From NCBI GenBank assembly GCA_008360955.1, contig LUCM01009396.1, positions 202,039 through 266,038 on the forward strand: a stretch of 64,000 bases of DNA, read 5' to 3'. The notes below the pieces were generated by a model, which was not told the origin of the DNA, did not search any database, and saw nothing but the letters and a program-made list of their open reading frames with translations. A program made the translations under genes and the position numbers. Of the stretch, positions 20,881-32,479 are shown piece by piece. How positions within the stretch are numbered: position 1 is the stretch's first letter; each line of letters starts with the position of its first letter. The DNA is from Fasciolopsis buskii (lineage: Eukaryota > Platyhelminthes > Trematoda > Plagiorchiida > Fasciolidae).

Positions 20881-23800
20881 TCATGACCGAGTCTTCATTG
20901 CCCTCACTAACTTGGATTCTCGGAGATCAGCTTCATCTTTTGTTACCACACTTTCTCGCACATCTATGCTAATACATCCCTTGGCTTTCTCTCCTCCCTG
21001 TGGCAAAAGTGTCTGCATTACCGTTAGCATAAGTGACTAACCATTGAGCCGTTCCCAATGTGGGTTGACTAAAATGTCAAAATACCATTTGATAGATCAA
21101 TCCTTCAGCGATTTTAGACAACTTCGGTCTGTGCACTCAACCCATCCCATGTCATCTTACCCTCATCATTGGCTTGGTGGCGCTGAGTAGGCAATAGAAA
21201 CATTACGTTGCAGGTTCACTGTCTCCGATTCAAAGTCACCATAACCTCAAGCTGGCATCCAAGACAGACTACTTTCACCTTTTATGTTTTACATCCCGCA
21301 CCCAGGCTAGACGCGCTGTCACCGGTTTCCCCCTCTCATAAGAGCAGCTCCAAATTTACTAGCTTCTCACTCTTGCTTGAGTACTGTTCCGTTCAACCAA
21401 ACTATGCCGCTGCTTGCCTTGGATACCCCCAACGCAGTAGGATCTTTACGAATGAGCAAAAACATTGTTACCACTTTCGCTGGAACGGCTTGCACATATT
21501 CATATTCTTCACCCGTACTTTTTGCTGGGATCAAAAACTGCGAAATAAAGATGATAACATAGAGGGCGTTCTGGATGGTGTATTTGGAAAATATTTTTAC
21601 TTCTTGCACAACATTTCTGTTCTTCAACGCGCCCGCCAGCCCAGCTTACCACTAGCCGCATATAAACGTAATCGGTGGACTTGGGAGCTCCATATTTTCC
21701 TTGCAAAAAGCTTCATAAAATATCCTCCAGATAGTTTGGCAGAGTATTGACGGTATTCCTCCACCTTATTTAGCATTTTATCGGTCCTGTATTATTGTTA
21801 AACTTCAGTATCCTATCCAATTCGCCTGGTTTTATGCTTGGTTTTGACCACTTCTGTCCGGTTATCATATTTTCTCTGCCCTCCAACTCCTCAGATTAAC
21901 TGTTCTGTCCACTGCGTAGCGCTCTTGACATCTGGGGACTTTGGCTATATCTCGGCATCCACCATTCAGCTCCGGTCTGGTAAAGCACCAGCAAATTTGA
22001 TGCACTCAAACAAGAAATGACTCGTGGTCCGCTGTCCACAAATAGTCACAGGAAACCCTGTATAGTCTTATGAAGCATGCTTTGCAGTTTTGATTTCTCC
22101 CTGGTTTACGTTTGCTTGTCGCAGCGCTGATCCTACTTTCCCGCGCGTTTCCAGCGTAACCCGAGAGAGTACCCATCCCTTTACTTCTTCTGATTTCTGG
22201 TACTCGTGTTTCACCCGCATCATCTCTGCACCAATTTGATCTTGTTTTGGCCATGCCTCTCGCGGATCAAGGAATACACATTGTTATTGCTTTGCAAATC
22301 GTGGGATATCTACTTGTTAGGCGAACCGCAATGCGAATCACTTATCGACGTCATCCGGATCATGACTCGAACATTTTTTCTTTACGGGCTAAGTTCCATC
22401 GTCTTCCTGCTACCCTGATGCAGTGCAGAACGAAGATCGAGACGTCTGGAAGACTGTTCGTATGTCATGTGTTTTGCCAAAGCGTATAAGTTTGCCTCGT
22501 AATAATTCTATATCACACAGCAATGTGGTTGCACGAACTACTTGCTGCCTCAATGTTACACATCCCCCGTGACCTGAAATTACGTCTGATAATGCCAGCA
22601 TAACCAAAGTACATTAATTTGTAGCCCCATTTGCCCTTGCTGATGTGTTTATCACAGGAATCCTTGGTCATGGAAGCCATTATTAGCTGTCAAATAATTG
22701 CTCAAAACACCCATTTACAAGGATCATGTAATTCATCGATAAAACGCGCCTTCAGAGAGACCTAGCAACAATTAAGTACTTGACACTTGTAATTTCGCAC
22801 TCAACAGTCCCCTCTAATCCTGTAGCTTGGCGTTTCAAGAGGGCTCCAATGTTGCCTTGGCCTTTAACCACTTTAGAACGGTTGATATCATCCGACCTTG
22901 ATCTGAAATTTCATCTTGCCCTACCCGATCACAAAGCAAACGATCCCATGTAAGGTTACTCCGTCTAGCGCCCTTCTTCTCCGTCGATGTTTATTCCCAC
23001 TGTTCCCTTGGTTGCATGGCAGCTTCCTTTCAAAAGCTTCCATCTCTCTGTTGCTCACCAACTTGCTCCCAAATCTTGCTAAGCGTACTAGCACCGTCCC
23101 CACCATACGCCACTAGCCTCCACGCTTCATCACCATCCACGGCTACCTTCCCACTATAACAGACGTTTGCCTGGCAATGATCGCTATTCTTCTGGGGAAT
23201 ATCTTTCCCATCCACGACCCTCGAAGATGACGGAAATCGTATTTGCATTAACTTAACAATTGATTCAGAAGTACTGTCCGGAATCACCCCTGAGCATTCA
23301 AGGCCCTCACTCTCATGTCATTTCACGGCAACTTTCGGTTTTCTCGTTTACCCTGGAACACTTCAGAGCCGTTCTTCACTACCATCTATTCCAAGCAAAT
23401 GCGCGTATATCCCGCTACAATCTCCTCCTCCCGCAGAAAAGAATACAGCCAAGGTCGTATCGCATCCCAAATTACCCAATGAAAAATGCACTACCGTCTG
23501 CTCGGAGAAGTGAGGCCAGTGGTAGAAAAAATTAACTTTATTAAATCTCATGCAATCTTATTTAACTCAGACGTAGTTTCAGCAGCAAAACATTGCCATC
23601 GGCATCATTTGCGTTTGATCACTTCCCTTTAGCGGAGAACCCGGCCCTTTCCAAGCCACGGTGGTGCAGGCATGGTAGAAGGGGCGCCGCATGCATAGAG
23701 CACTCAATTTTTGCCCGCATCGTTGGTCAACCTTACAAAGCAACAGTTGTGACTGTCTAGGTTTACTTTTGTTAATCGAGATCATCTACAGCCCCCTAGT

Positions 23801-24639
23801 GAGAATATGAAACACCTAGATTTCTCATTTTGCGAATTCTTCTAATGAGATCACTGTCGTAAAAATGGCCTCAGCACTTCGTCTATGCTTTTATTTTGCT
23901 TTAAAGTTTATTTACTTGCAGTTACCGCGATCTTGCCAATCATTATTCTAGGACCCGCGTGAAACACTCGTGTTTTTATACGGTGAGAATGAATCTCGTT
24001 TCGAGTCTTTGTGATCGCAAATTTGACGTTTGCCTGCGCCGATACATAAATTACCATTGTGATCCAATATTCTAGAATTAACCAATCAACTGTGCTTTTA
24101 TTTTAGGAGTCAGCTTTTGCTACTTATTGCCGAAACGCTGGTTTTAAAATTCGAATTAATCAGTTTGGAACGAGAGAAAAGTAAAAATTGCGGGAAGTAA
24201 CCTAGCAACTTTCTAGTATTTTTTTGGTTGCGTTTGATTCACTTGGGCTTGGTGGACCTCTTAGAATGGTCATTGCACCTTCGTTTCGTGGCTATAATGA
24301 CCGTGAGTAGGCATAGGATTTAAAAATGACGGAGGCGATTGCCCGCAACTGGAGAGGAAGCAGCGAGAATAGAGAGTTGAAAGGCAGGACGCGGAACGAT
24401 TCGATGTTGAAGATAAGTAGGAGAACGCAGCTCGAATTGATAATAAATGCCACACACTAATCAAGCAAGTAGTTCTTCGAGCTCAGTCGCCCTTTGAATT
24501 ACCCAGGTGGAGCTGTCAAGGTTCGACGGGCTCCCCATGCATTAATGCAATTTCATGACCAGTTTGAACATGTCAGTGAATTCAGGAACCGGCAAAACCG
24601 CTGTGTCTGATACACCGTTGTCGAGGCCGAGCAAGGGAG
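20881..24639. other. Unassigned, with one dispersed-repeat island
   Basis: The longest frame is 180 codons (21208-21750, plus), but its protein shows no motif and overlapping frames run on the other strand. 22240-22330 matches the second island of the dispersed repeat at 15150-15240. No exon was recognised. Confidence 0.3.
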
Positions 24640-25242
24640 TCTCTTGATAGAAGTTGCGTGTTAGACGCTACCAAGGTGTATGCGACGACTGAGAAACTGC
24701 TGAGAGACTTGTTCGGACAGTCCCTCATAGCCGCTCGAAATCTGATGGACGGCATTATTCCCGATTTAAGAAGCATCAGTGAATACGTTTGCGCGATGTT
24801 GGATCTAGTGGCAAAGATGCTGAAATGTGCCATAGCTTTGGACCACCCGGGCTACAGCTCTGACCAGGATGAAACGCACATACGGAGAAATATCATCTGT
24901 TAGCAGACATCGTAGTCGCAGAGCTGCTGGACAGATGAAACAGAAACCATCAGCCCAGCAGATCGCATGGCCTACTTTGAGAACTCAATGGATTATCTAG
25001 AATGGCAGTCTAGTGAAGCTTACAATAGGCTCGGTCGCCTTTGCAGTAGCATTTAAAAAATACCGTCCAACAACCAACTGTAATATGCTGCTAAAGGTCG
25101 GAGGAGATTGCATCTATGGTTAAGTACGCATACCGTTTCTCGTGAAGGTGTGGCTCCTTCTGAATGAAAATTCTACGAAACCGTCAACTGACCACTTAAC
25201 TCCCTATGGTTCCTGAATGTCCTAACGAAACAGCGTTAGGCA
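24640..25242. other. Unassigned; 81-codon frame
   Basis: Plus-strand frame 24658-24903 encodes a helical-looking peptide (TTEKLLRDLFGQSLIAARN). It lacks flanking splice signals I would trust and resembles no family I know. Confidence 0.25.
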
Positions 25243-25400
25243 TAGTGGTGTGCCAAGGGTAGATCCACCCTTAAAATGGTTCCGACTGTTCCATTTACCC
25301 AGCCGTCAGAGAGGGCTAATCTTAGGTATTGTTCATATTGCAGCAGTATATTAGGTTCTCTTGCGCCCTCAGATGGAGTGCTAGGAAAAGCAAAGACTAA
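25243..25400 (-). repeat. CR1-like LINE 3' UTR segment, copy 2
   Basis: Aligns with 17998-18165 over about 150 bp in the same orientation (shared CTTAAAATG, TTTACCCAGC, GAGGG.TAATCTT and TTCTCTTGCGCCCTCAGAT strings). No coding part is attached, so it is a solo 3' end. Confidence 0.55.
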
Positions 25401-26093
25401 CTGGAAATTGGGAGAAGGGTTGGAGCTTGGGCCTTAGATAACCTAGTGAAAGCAATTGGGTTAGGAGGCAAGGTACTCATTTGGGCCCTGGAGAGTACGA
25501 AGGGTAATATGGTGAGCGAAATCGGAAGGCTTAGGGCAATGGGGTAAATTTAGAGGGAAAGTAACAATAAGTCCGTCGATTGGACAGTATCCCCCGAGGG
25601 AAAGCGGAGAGAGTGATTCGTCGTCAGTGACTCAAAGTAATACGGCGAAGGTCGAATGGGAGCCGTCTCTAGAATAGTTTACGGGTAACAAAATGGATTA
25701 GGGACTGAATCGAAGGATTTACCATCAGCTAGCTTTAGACCAACCGACAGCGATAGAACACCGGCATCTTTCATTTTAGCTGTGTGATGTTTTGTGTGCA
25801 CATGTGAAAGAAGAGAAACCTTAGCGAAAATAGTGATAACGAGTTTGAATGTGATGATATAAAGGCTGCTGTGGTTTCACCGTAATAATATGACGGCTGT
25901 TGCAGAGGTCCTGAGCATATGATACAGCGAGACAGGGATGTGCGGGACCACAGTGCTCTAATACACCGCTAAACCTGTAGCGTAAGAACCAGTGGCATAT
26001 CAGGCAAAGGCGAGAATTGTGAGGTTTCCCCTTTGGCAGGAGCGGGTCTGGGCTGAGTGGAGACCACTTCATTGCTGAAGTTGATCAATTACT
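25401..26093. other. Unassigned
   Basis: A minus-strand frame at 26072-25821 reaches 83 codons; it shows no recognisable motif. No other feature was seen. Confidence 0.25.
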
Positions 26094-26560
26094 TCAGAAC
26101 CCGGTTACAAATTTTGTACTTATTTGGCAAATTACTTGCTCGCAGAAGTTATCATATCCATATTGATCTTCATCTTCACCATACAACGCTCGACTTTTGA
26201 GGAACCCGGCCATATGGCAATGCCCACCATTGCTTCCCAGCCTAATTTTGCGCCGGCGATGCGCAACTTTGATGCATTGAAACATGGATTGACTAGCAGT
26301 GCGCGATCGATAACCAGCCCCGAAACGTCTCGGCGAAGGATCAGCTGGCGTCGAGTTAAAAGCTTGAAAGCTCGGGTTTAGCCTATCATATGTTCATGAG
26401 AGCAAAGACACACTGCAACTTCACGTCTGTTTTTATTTTCGGCATCTCCACTCTGCCTTCCCTGTATACATTTGGTCATGCCTTGTACATGCCTCTCGGA
26501 TTTCGAGAAATACACATTATACTACTTATACTATTTATTATTTCAAACCTAGATATATAC
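26094..26560 (-). repeat. Dispersed repeat family, copy 2
   Basis: 26094-26400 is the reverse-orientation relative of 15406-15600, and 26470-26560 carries the second island (GTCATGCC..CGAGAAATACACATTAT). Here the two islands are adjacent, which supports one element about 450 bp long. Confidence 0.6.
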
Positions 26561-29149
26561 ACGCAGGGGTGGGTAGTGTTGAGCGAACAGCACTAAAAAT
26601 ATGTCAAGAAGTTTTATGAAAGGTATTCATAATAGCACTCTTGGTCGCAGAGAACTGCATCGCCCACGGTCTACACCACTCGTCTAGTGACTTCACATCC
26701 TCCCTGACGTAATTCATGGTTTGTGGCAAGGAGGATGGCTAGATAAGGTAGACTAGCTGGAACAGACTGCCGTGGCCTATTATTCGACGGAGGCCGTTAA
26801 AGTATGACAGGAATGGTTAGCGCTCAAATACATAATCTTGCACTATACCGCTAATGAGCGGCTGGGTTGTAACAGGGTTTCGTTGATACCGACGACTTCA
26901 GTGCGGTGAGAGGGGTAGGGAATTAACTAAGAGTAGAGAAGATTCAATAACCTTTTCACTGTCCGCAAGGCCACAAGGCCTGCCCTCGATGCTTATTGGT
27001 GATCATCTCCCACATCACGAAATTCTCGATCGTGCAGTCGACCTACTTGTTTCTCCGATCATTTCAGCCCCTAGCCAGCGAGGCGGACAAGTTCCTTTTT
27101 TCTCGCTTGCCCGTCCAGTGCTGCGGACGACGAAATACTTAAAATTTTGTATTTTTGGAGCAAATTGCTCATTAACTAATGTCGTGCGAGACATACGCCT
27201 AGCAAATGCCTGTCCGTCCAACACGGAACTCTCTTGCCTTAAACTCACCCTTACTTCAAAGAAGGGTTGGCACGCATGATGACGTATGGAAAGATTGCCG
27301 TCGTTTTCCCATTTTTATGGTCAATCACGCAAGATTATTTAAACTAACAGGTGGTACACGTTGCAATATCCGTATTCTTCTCCCTTCCCACCTACTCTTG
27401 ACTTTTCGGGGAATCTCCTGTTTTAACATCCGACTCACTCTGCCGTCCGCAACTCATTCCAGTGGTGCCCTTTCATGGCAATCCGAGGTAGTGGCATCGT
27501 TGGCAGCTCGCACATGATTAGTTTTAACTGATACCCCGTCGCATGTACGTCGGACACGTAAACCAGACCAGTACCACAAACAGGGCAACCACCGTTTTTT
27601 CCTTAACCGTTGCACTAGCCATCCTATCAAACCGTTGCGATCGGAGTCTGCGGAGACGTAAAAAGTTGACTGAGAAACGCGGTAATAAATGAACCATGCA
27701 GCCTAGAATCGACTGGGCCATGCACATTATAGGCAGTTTAATAGTGATAATAATGTATATTTCTCGATTTGCGAGGGGCATGCGCAATTCAAGAAAAAAT
27801 TTTTAAAAGGATGATATACAGGAAGTGCTAATAATAGGAAACGAAAATTGAAAGGGAGTGGGAGAAACCTTCAGTTATCTGAGAAGCACACTGGAAAGTA
27901 AAATGAGATGCTGCAAAGCATTGGGGAGTGTACAAGTAAACCAGTGAAAAGCGGGAAATAGAAAACTAACCTTTCAAGACCGAAGGGAGTTTCCTGGGCC
28001 TTTTAGCGAGCAGCGGAGTACGAGTTACTTCGTGTTTAAGTGCACCAGAGTTGTGCATGGCTGGCGCAAAACATGGTCGGAGCTCACTAGCGGATATCGG
28101 AAAGCGGCCGGAGTTCCCAAGCGTCAACGGCATTGCGTAATAAACGGAAATCTTGAGCTGAGCAGACAGCAGGCAATGGTATTACGGTAGCTGGATGGAA
28201 GTGGTGAAAACCAGGCAGATCGCCATGCAAAGTGGATAAGACAGGTATCTGACAACAATAAACGGCCGAAAAATGCTGAATGTGAAGGAAGGTTGTCAAG
28301 ATTGTCTAAACCTATCTGCAGGATATTTTATGAAGCTTCAGACATGGAACTCTCAAGAGTAGTGGTTGTATTTTGTGATCCAGATGGGAGAAAGTTTTTG
28401 TCAAAACATTCTTTAGACACACTAGCCAAGACTGTCCTCTATGCTGTCATTTTTGTTGCCGCAGCATTTTGATTTTATTCAGCAAGACGGTTGGGGAATA
28501 TGAGGTGCACAAGCCGTTCCGGAGACAGCAGGAATCGCGGTTTTATCTAATTGCAAGATGCGCGCTGAGGTATCCAGTGCGATAGTCGGGGTAGTTTCGA
28601 TTGAACGGGCCAGAACTCGAGCGCCAGTGTTAGCTAACAGGTTCATAACAGGAATGATAGAGTAGCAGATTTGGAATCGCAATTACAAGGACGGAACCGG
28701 TAACAGCGCGTCTACTCCGGGTGCGCGATCTGAAATGCGAAAGAGAGAAGCAATCTGGCTTGGGTGCCAGATGAAGGTATGGTGATTATTGGATGGCGAC
28801 AGAATACCTGAAACCTAGTGCATCTATTGTGTAAAATGTGGTAACTAGAAGTGAGCTAGGGCAGCAGATTTAAGGGTAGTTGAAGGTTTGGGGCTTCTAA
28901 GAAAGTGCCATTAAGCCTCGTCAAGCCAGCGAAGAGGATAAGATGACATAAAGCGCGAGGACTACATAGACTGAAGGTGTTTAATATCACGGGGTGTGAT
29001 GACAGCATGGATCCCCCAAGAAGTACGTTGACATTTTCGTCAGCCCACACTTGGAGAGGCTCAAGAGGTAGTTGCTTAAGCCTCTGGTGAATAGGGTACA
29101 TCACTACAAGGGAGGTCAAAAAGTGCATTATTGGGGACGTGCGATAAAG
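26561..29149. other. Unassigned, with a repeat island at 27690-27790
   Basis: 27690-27790 matches, in reverse orientation, the second island of the dispersed repeat. The remaining frames, for example 26989-27279 and 28856-29128, show no domains I can identify. Confidence 0.3.
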
Positions 29150-29480
29150 TGAGGAAGTAAGAGGTGAAGCCGATTCCTAGATGGTGACCCCAGCAAAGAT
29201 TCGGTTCTGAACTGAAATTCTAACTCATGTTCGAAAGCCTCGTCCAGTCCAATGTTAGCTCGTGTCAGGTTGATCAACAGTGCGACAACCAGTAACTTTG
29301 CCAGCTGGGCTTTGAGCTGGGCTAAATTTGGGCATGACTGGAGGGAACTAGGGAGTTTGTCCCACAGTTTAGATTAGGGGATTGTGACGAATTTCGCTCT
29401 GATCGATAGTCGAGCCAGGGGATTCTTAACAAATATTGTCTGCTAGGAATTGGATACGGGGACTATGAGCATCGTGTAGG
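29150..29480 (-). mobile_element. CR1-like LINE C-terminal fragment
   Basis: On the minus strand the region reads ..ARLSIRAKFVTIP, then SKLWDKLPSSLQSCPNLAQLKAQLAKLL and LTRANIGLDEAFEHE. This mirrors the C-terminus of the plus-strand copy at 20680-20860 (RFSIRAKFF ... LTQADIGLDKAH). It is a solo, 5'-truncated remnant. Confidence 0.65.
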
Positions 29481-30369
29481 ACTTTTTAGTAGCAGAAGAA
29501 AAGTTTATGACGTACGGCCCCGACACCGATGGATTCTGTTCTTCTGCCCGTTGCAGTACAGCCCTCCGGGTCATGAAATGCTCGTAATGCAATGAATCTC
29601 AAATGTTTCCACTTCGTTTGCTCACCATAACTCCAACTGGAGCAAATGCCAGACCGTCCCCTTTCGCTCTTTCCTGCTGACTTTTTCTTGTGCTCCCCAA
29701 TGACCACAGTTTCCGGTCACCAAATAACAGAAGATGAAGGTAACACATGTCTTCGCAAACAGCCCCACCCCATTTTATGCTTATTTCCCCCTGCAAGGAA
29801 GCTGCTAGCCAGATCTGGTGTTTCTGTACCAATCCTTTCAACCCAGGACGAACCAACCGACGTCAATGTACGCACCTCTACTCGGATGGACCATTGCGAC
29901 TTGCTAAATTACCGTCGTTGGTACCACTGGAATCGCTTGCAACCCTCCGAACTTTCGGACTCCCACCGCCACAGAGCACCGAAAATTCCGACATCAAAAA
30001 CTACAACTCATAGGTCCTTCATGTTAAGTGCACTAAAGGACTGATTGTACTTCATACACGAACTCGCTCTCTACCCGCCACACTTTTCAGTCCAGTCCGC
30101 CTCCGCGCGAATCAGCTCAGTGAATATTCGTCCGGGTTCCATTGTCTCTCAGTCCACACTTGTTTTATAAAATGTCATTCCCCAAGTAGTGTGATACAAC
30201 CATGACCGCGTTCTTGTCTTTCCTCTTCAGCATTTTATCTGCCCTTTGGTGTTGTTAATTGCCCCTTTCTTATCCACCGCATATCAAGTCCAGTCTGGTT
30301 TTGATTAATCTTCATTCAGTTATCACATCCACATTGGTCATCGCCTTCTGAGTTTAACCCCTCTGTCAA
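29481..30369. other. Unassigned
   Basis: Overlapping frames on both strands between 29600 and 30044 (up to 132 codons on the plus strand) carry no motif I recognise. Confidence 0.25.
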
Positions 30370-30520
30370 TCATGCAACCCTCTCAATTTTGAGGAATCCG
30401 ACCACATTTCGACCTCCGCCATCGGCGCGCCGATAAATTTTGTGCCTGCGTTGTGCACCTTTGATGCACTTAAACATGAAATAACTCCACAATCCACGAC
30501 TAAAAATAAGCACCATAAAG
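30370..30520 (-). repeat. Dispersed repeat family, copy 3
   Basis: Contains the CAA-rich TTTGATGCACTTAAACATG island and, upstream, the GAGGAATCCGACC..CGCCATC island shared with 26190-26290 and the complement of 15410-15510. Confidence 0.55.
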
Positions 30521-32479
30521 TCCTGCATAATCTTGGCAAACGAATGTCTAGCTCTCATTTTGGACTGGAACATGCGTGCCTCGCATGTCAGGTTGTAGAA
30601 TCTAAACCTGCTCGACACATGCATTCACGTTTCATGTCTGTGTTTTATTTTTCATGTTTCCACCGTGTCATCGTCAAGCTAATTTGATCCTACCGTGCAC
30701 CAGCCTGTCGGAAATTGGGAAACACTTGTTTGTCTCTTTCAGTTGCACTCACCTCTTGCTGGCCCTCTGCTCCTTCTCTCCGCCAGTCAAAATTCATCAC
30801 TGCTGTTTTTTGGCCTGCAACAAATCTCTAACTTTGATCCGCATTTTATTTAATAAATCTAGGCATGTTTTCAGAACCAACTTCATCCTAATTATTCTCG
30901 CTACCTTTGATGCTCACCCCTGTTCTTCAGCATCCCAACAGTCTTCTCTATTCCGTCCTGTGCGCCTACTTAACTGGTCAGCTTCACATCAGAGCGCAAG
31001 TTATATACCAGTGGTGTGATAGGAGCCAGCCCTCTTGACCCTCCACGTCTTTGTTTCAATCATGTCTTCATATTTAGTCTTACGGCTGTCCCCTTTCCAA
31101 TTCTGGCGACACCTAAGCAGCCCACACTTTTTGCTTTTAAGCCTTGGGCTCCTCCATTGTTAATATACCGCAAGCCGTAACTGCACACATTTCGTGCGCA
31201 GGAGACTGAACGACTGAACTATCCCCGGTAAGAGCAGCGTCCGGGGCCTAAGGTGCACCTTAAACCCAAAAAGATTCAAACTTGGGAGCGAAATGGTGTC
31301 CGAAACTGTGAAGTTCACCACGCAAGCCAAATTATTCAAGTGCAGACACGGTGTCCCATAGGCAACAAAGGTGAATAAATTGAAGGGATATTGTTCAGAA
31401 ACAAAGTCTTAAAATTTTTGAAATTCTTCTTAGGTTTGCAATGGATTACTTCATTCCGGTCCATTCCAAATTAGAGCATTGGTGCAGGGTGACAGTCAAA
31501 AATGTCCAGGGTGCCTTTATCCGGAAATTCATTGACTTTTTTCAAACGTTAATTAAATGGGGTGCGTTAGTTTGAATTTCAATCCCTTTTAACACCAAAA
31601 TAAGGGGGAAAGCCTGGCGCTTCTTAGTAATATTTCTGCCAGTGACAACTTCATTTTTGCATCGTGCGTTAGAAATCCACTGTCAGAACCTCTGCAGAAT
31701 GTCCAGTTTAGTCCTCCTTCTCCAATAACAAAGCTATTGGTAGACAAACTATTTATTTGAAACCATCACTATCAAAGGAAGAAATTTTCTAGAAGTTGCC
31801 TTTCTTTTCTCTTTCACCCGTGGCCTAAAAAACGGAGTCGAATAATGGTTACTGCAAACCATTTCGTTTACTTATACCACCTATGGTCGCTTAATACTGG
31901 GAGTAACGGTTCAAAACTTAATCATTTTCGTTTTCCAAGCATCTATTCGCTTTGTTTACATAACGGTTCGTAGAATATCCCGCGTCATGCTCAGAAAAAC
32001 GCAAATTGTTCTGCATTTAGATTTTATGCCGTTTCTGGATCTTGCAGCCACTTTTCTTCCGATTTAAGAAGGCTTTTTAACATTATACCAAAAGCTATCC
32101 CTGTGAACCTCACTGTCAGAAGAACTGGTGGGCCAGGATACCGACAAAATCACAGATCTAATTGCTAGGTAACATTGATTGATGTATTTCGTGAAATCAG
32201 GGAAAGATTAGGTGTCTTGGGTAAATGACTGGCCAGCGCTGGTTTGTTTGCTTAAAAGCTCACTTGTTCGCACACATTGTGCAATTTTGGCATTCACTGT
32301 TCTGAACCCCTCGAGAACCACGTTCGTATTTCCGTGCGGTGAAAATGGCTTTCGTTTTGAGTCCCTACGGCAGTATTTCCGAGGTTCGTTTGTGCTTCTG
32401 TATTAATTAATTTTATAATTCAGTGCGCAGCATTTGCCAATCGACCGTGTTTCAGTTTTGGAATTCGATTCTGGCTGCA
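30521..32479. other. Unassigned
   Basis: Plus-strand frame 30654-31019 (121 codons) lacks recognisable motifs. From 31020 to 32200 no long frame is present on either strand. Confidence 0.3.

Noticed and set aside
21208..21750. 180-codon plus-strand frame as a gene
   Set aside because: No motif, overlapping frames on both strands and a low-complexity aromatic composition; not supportable as coding.
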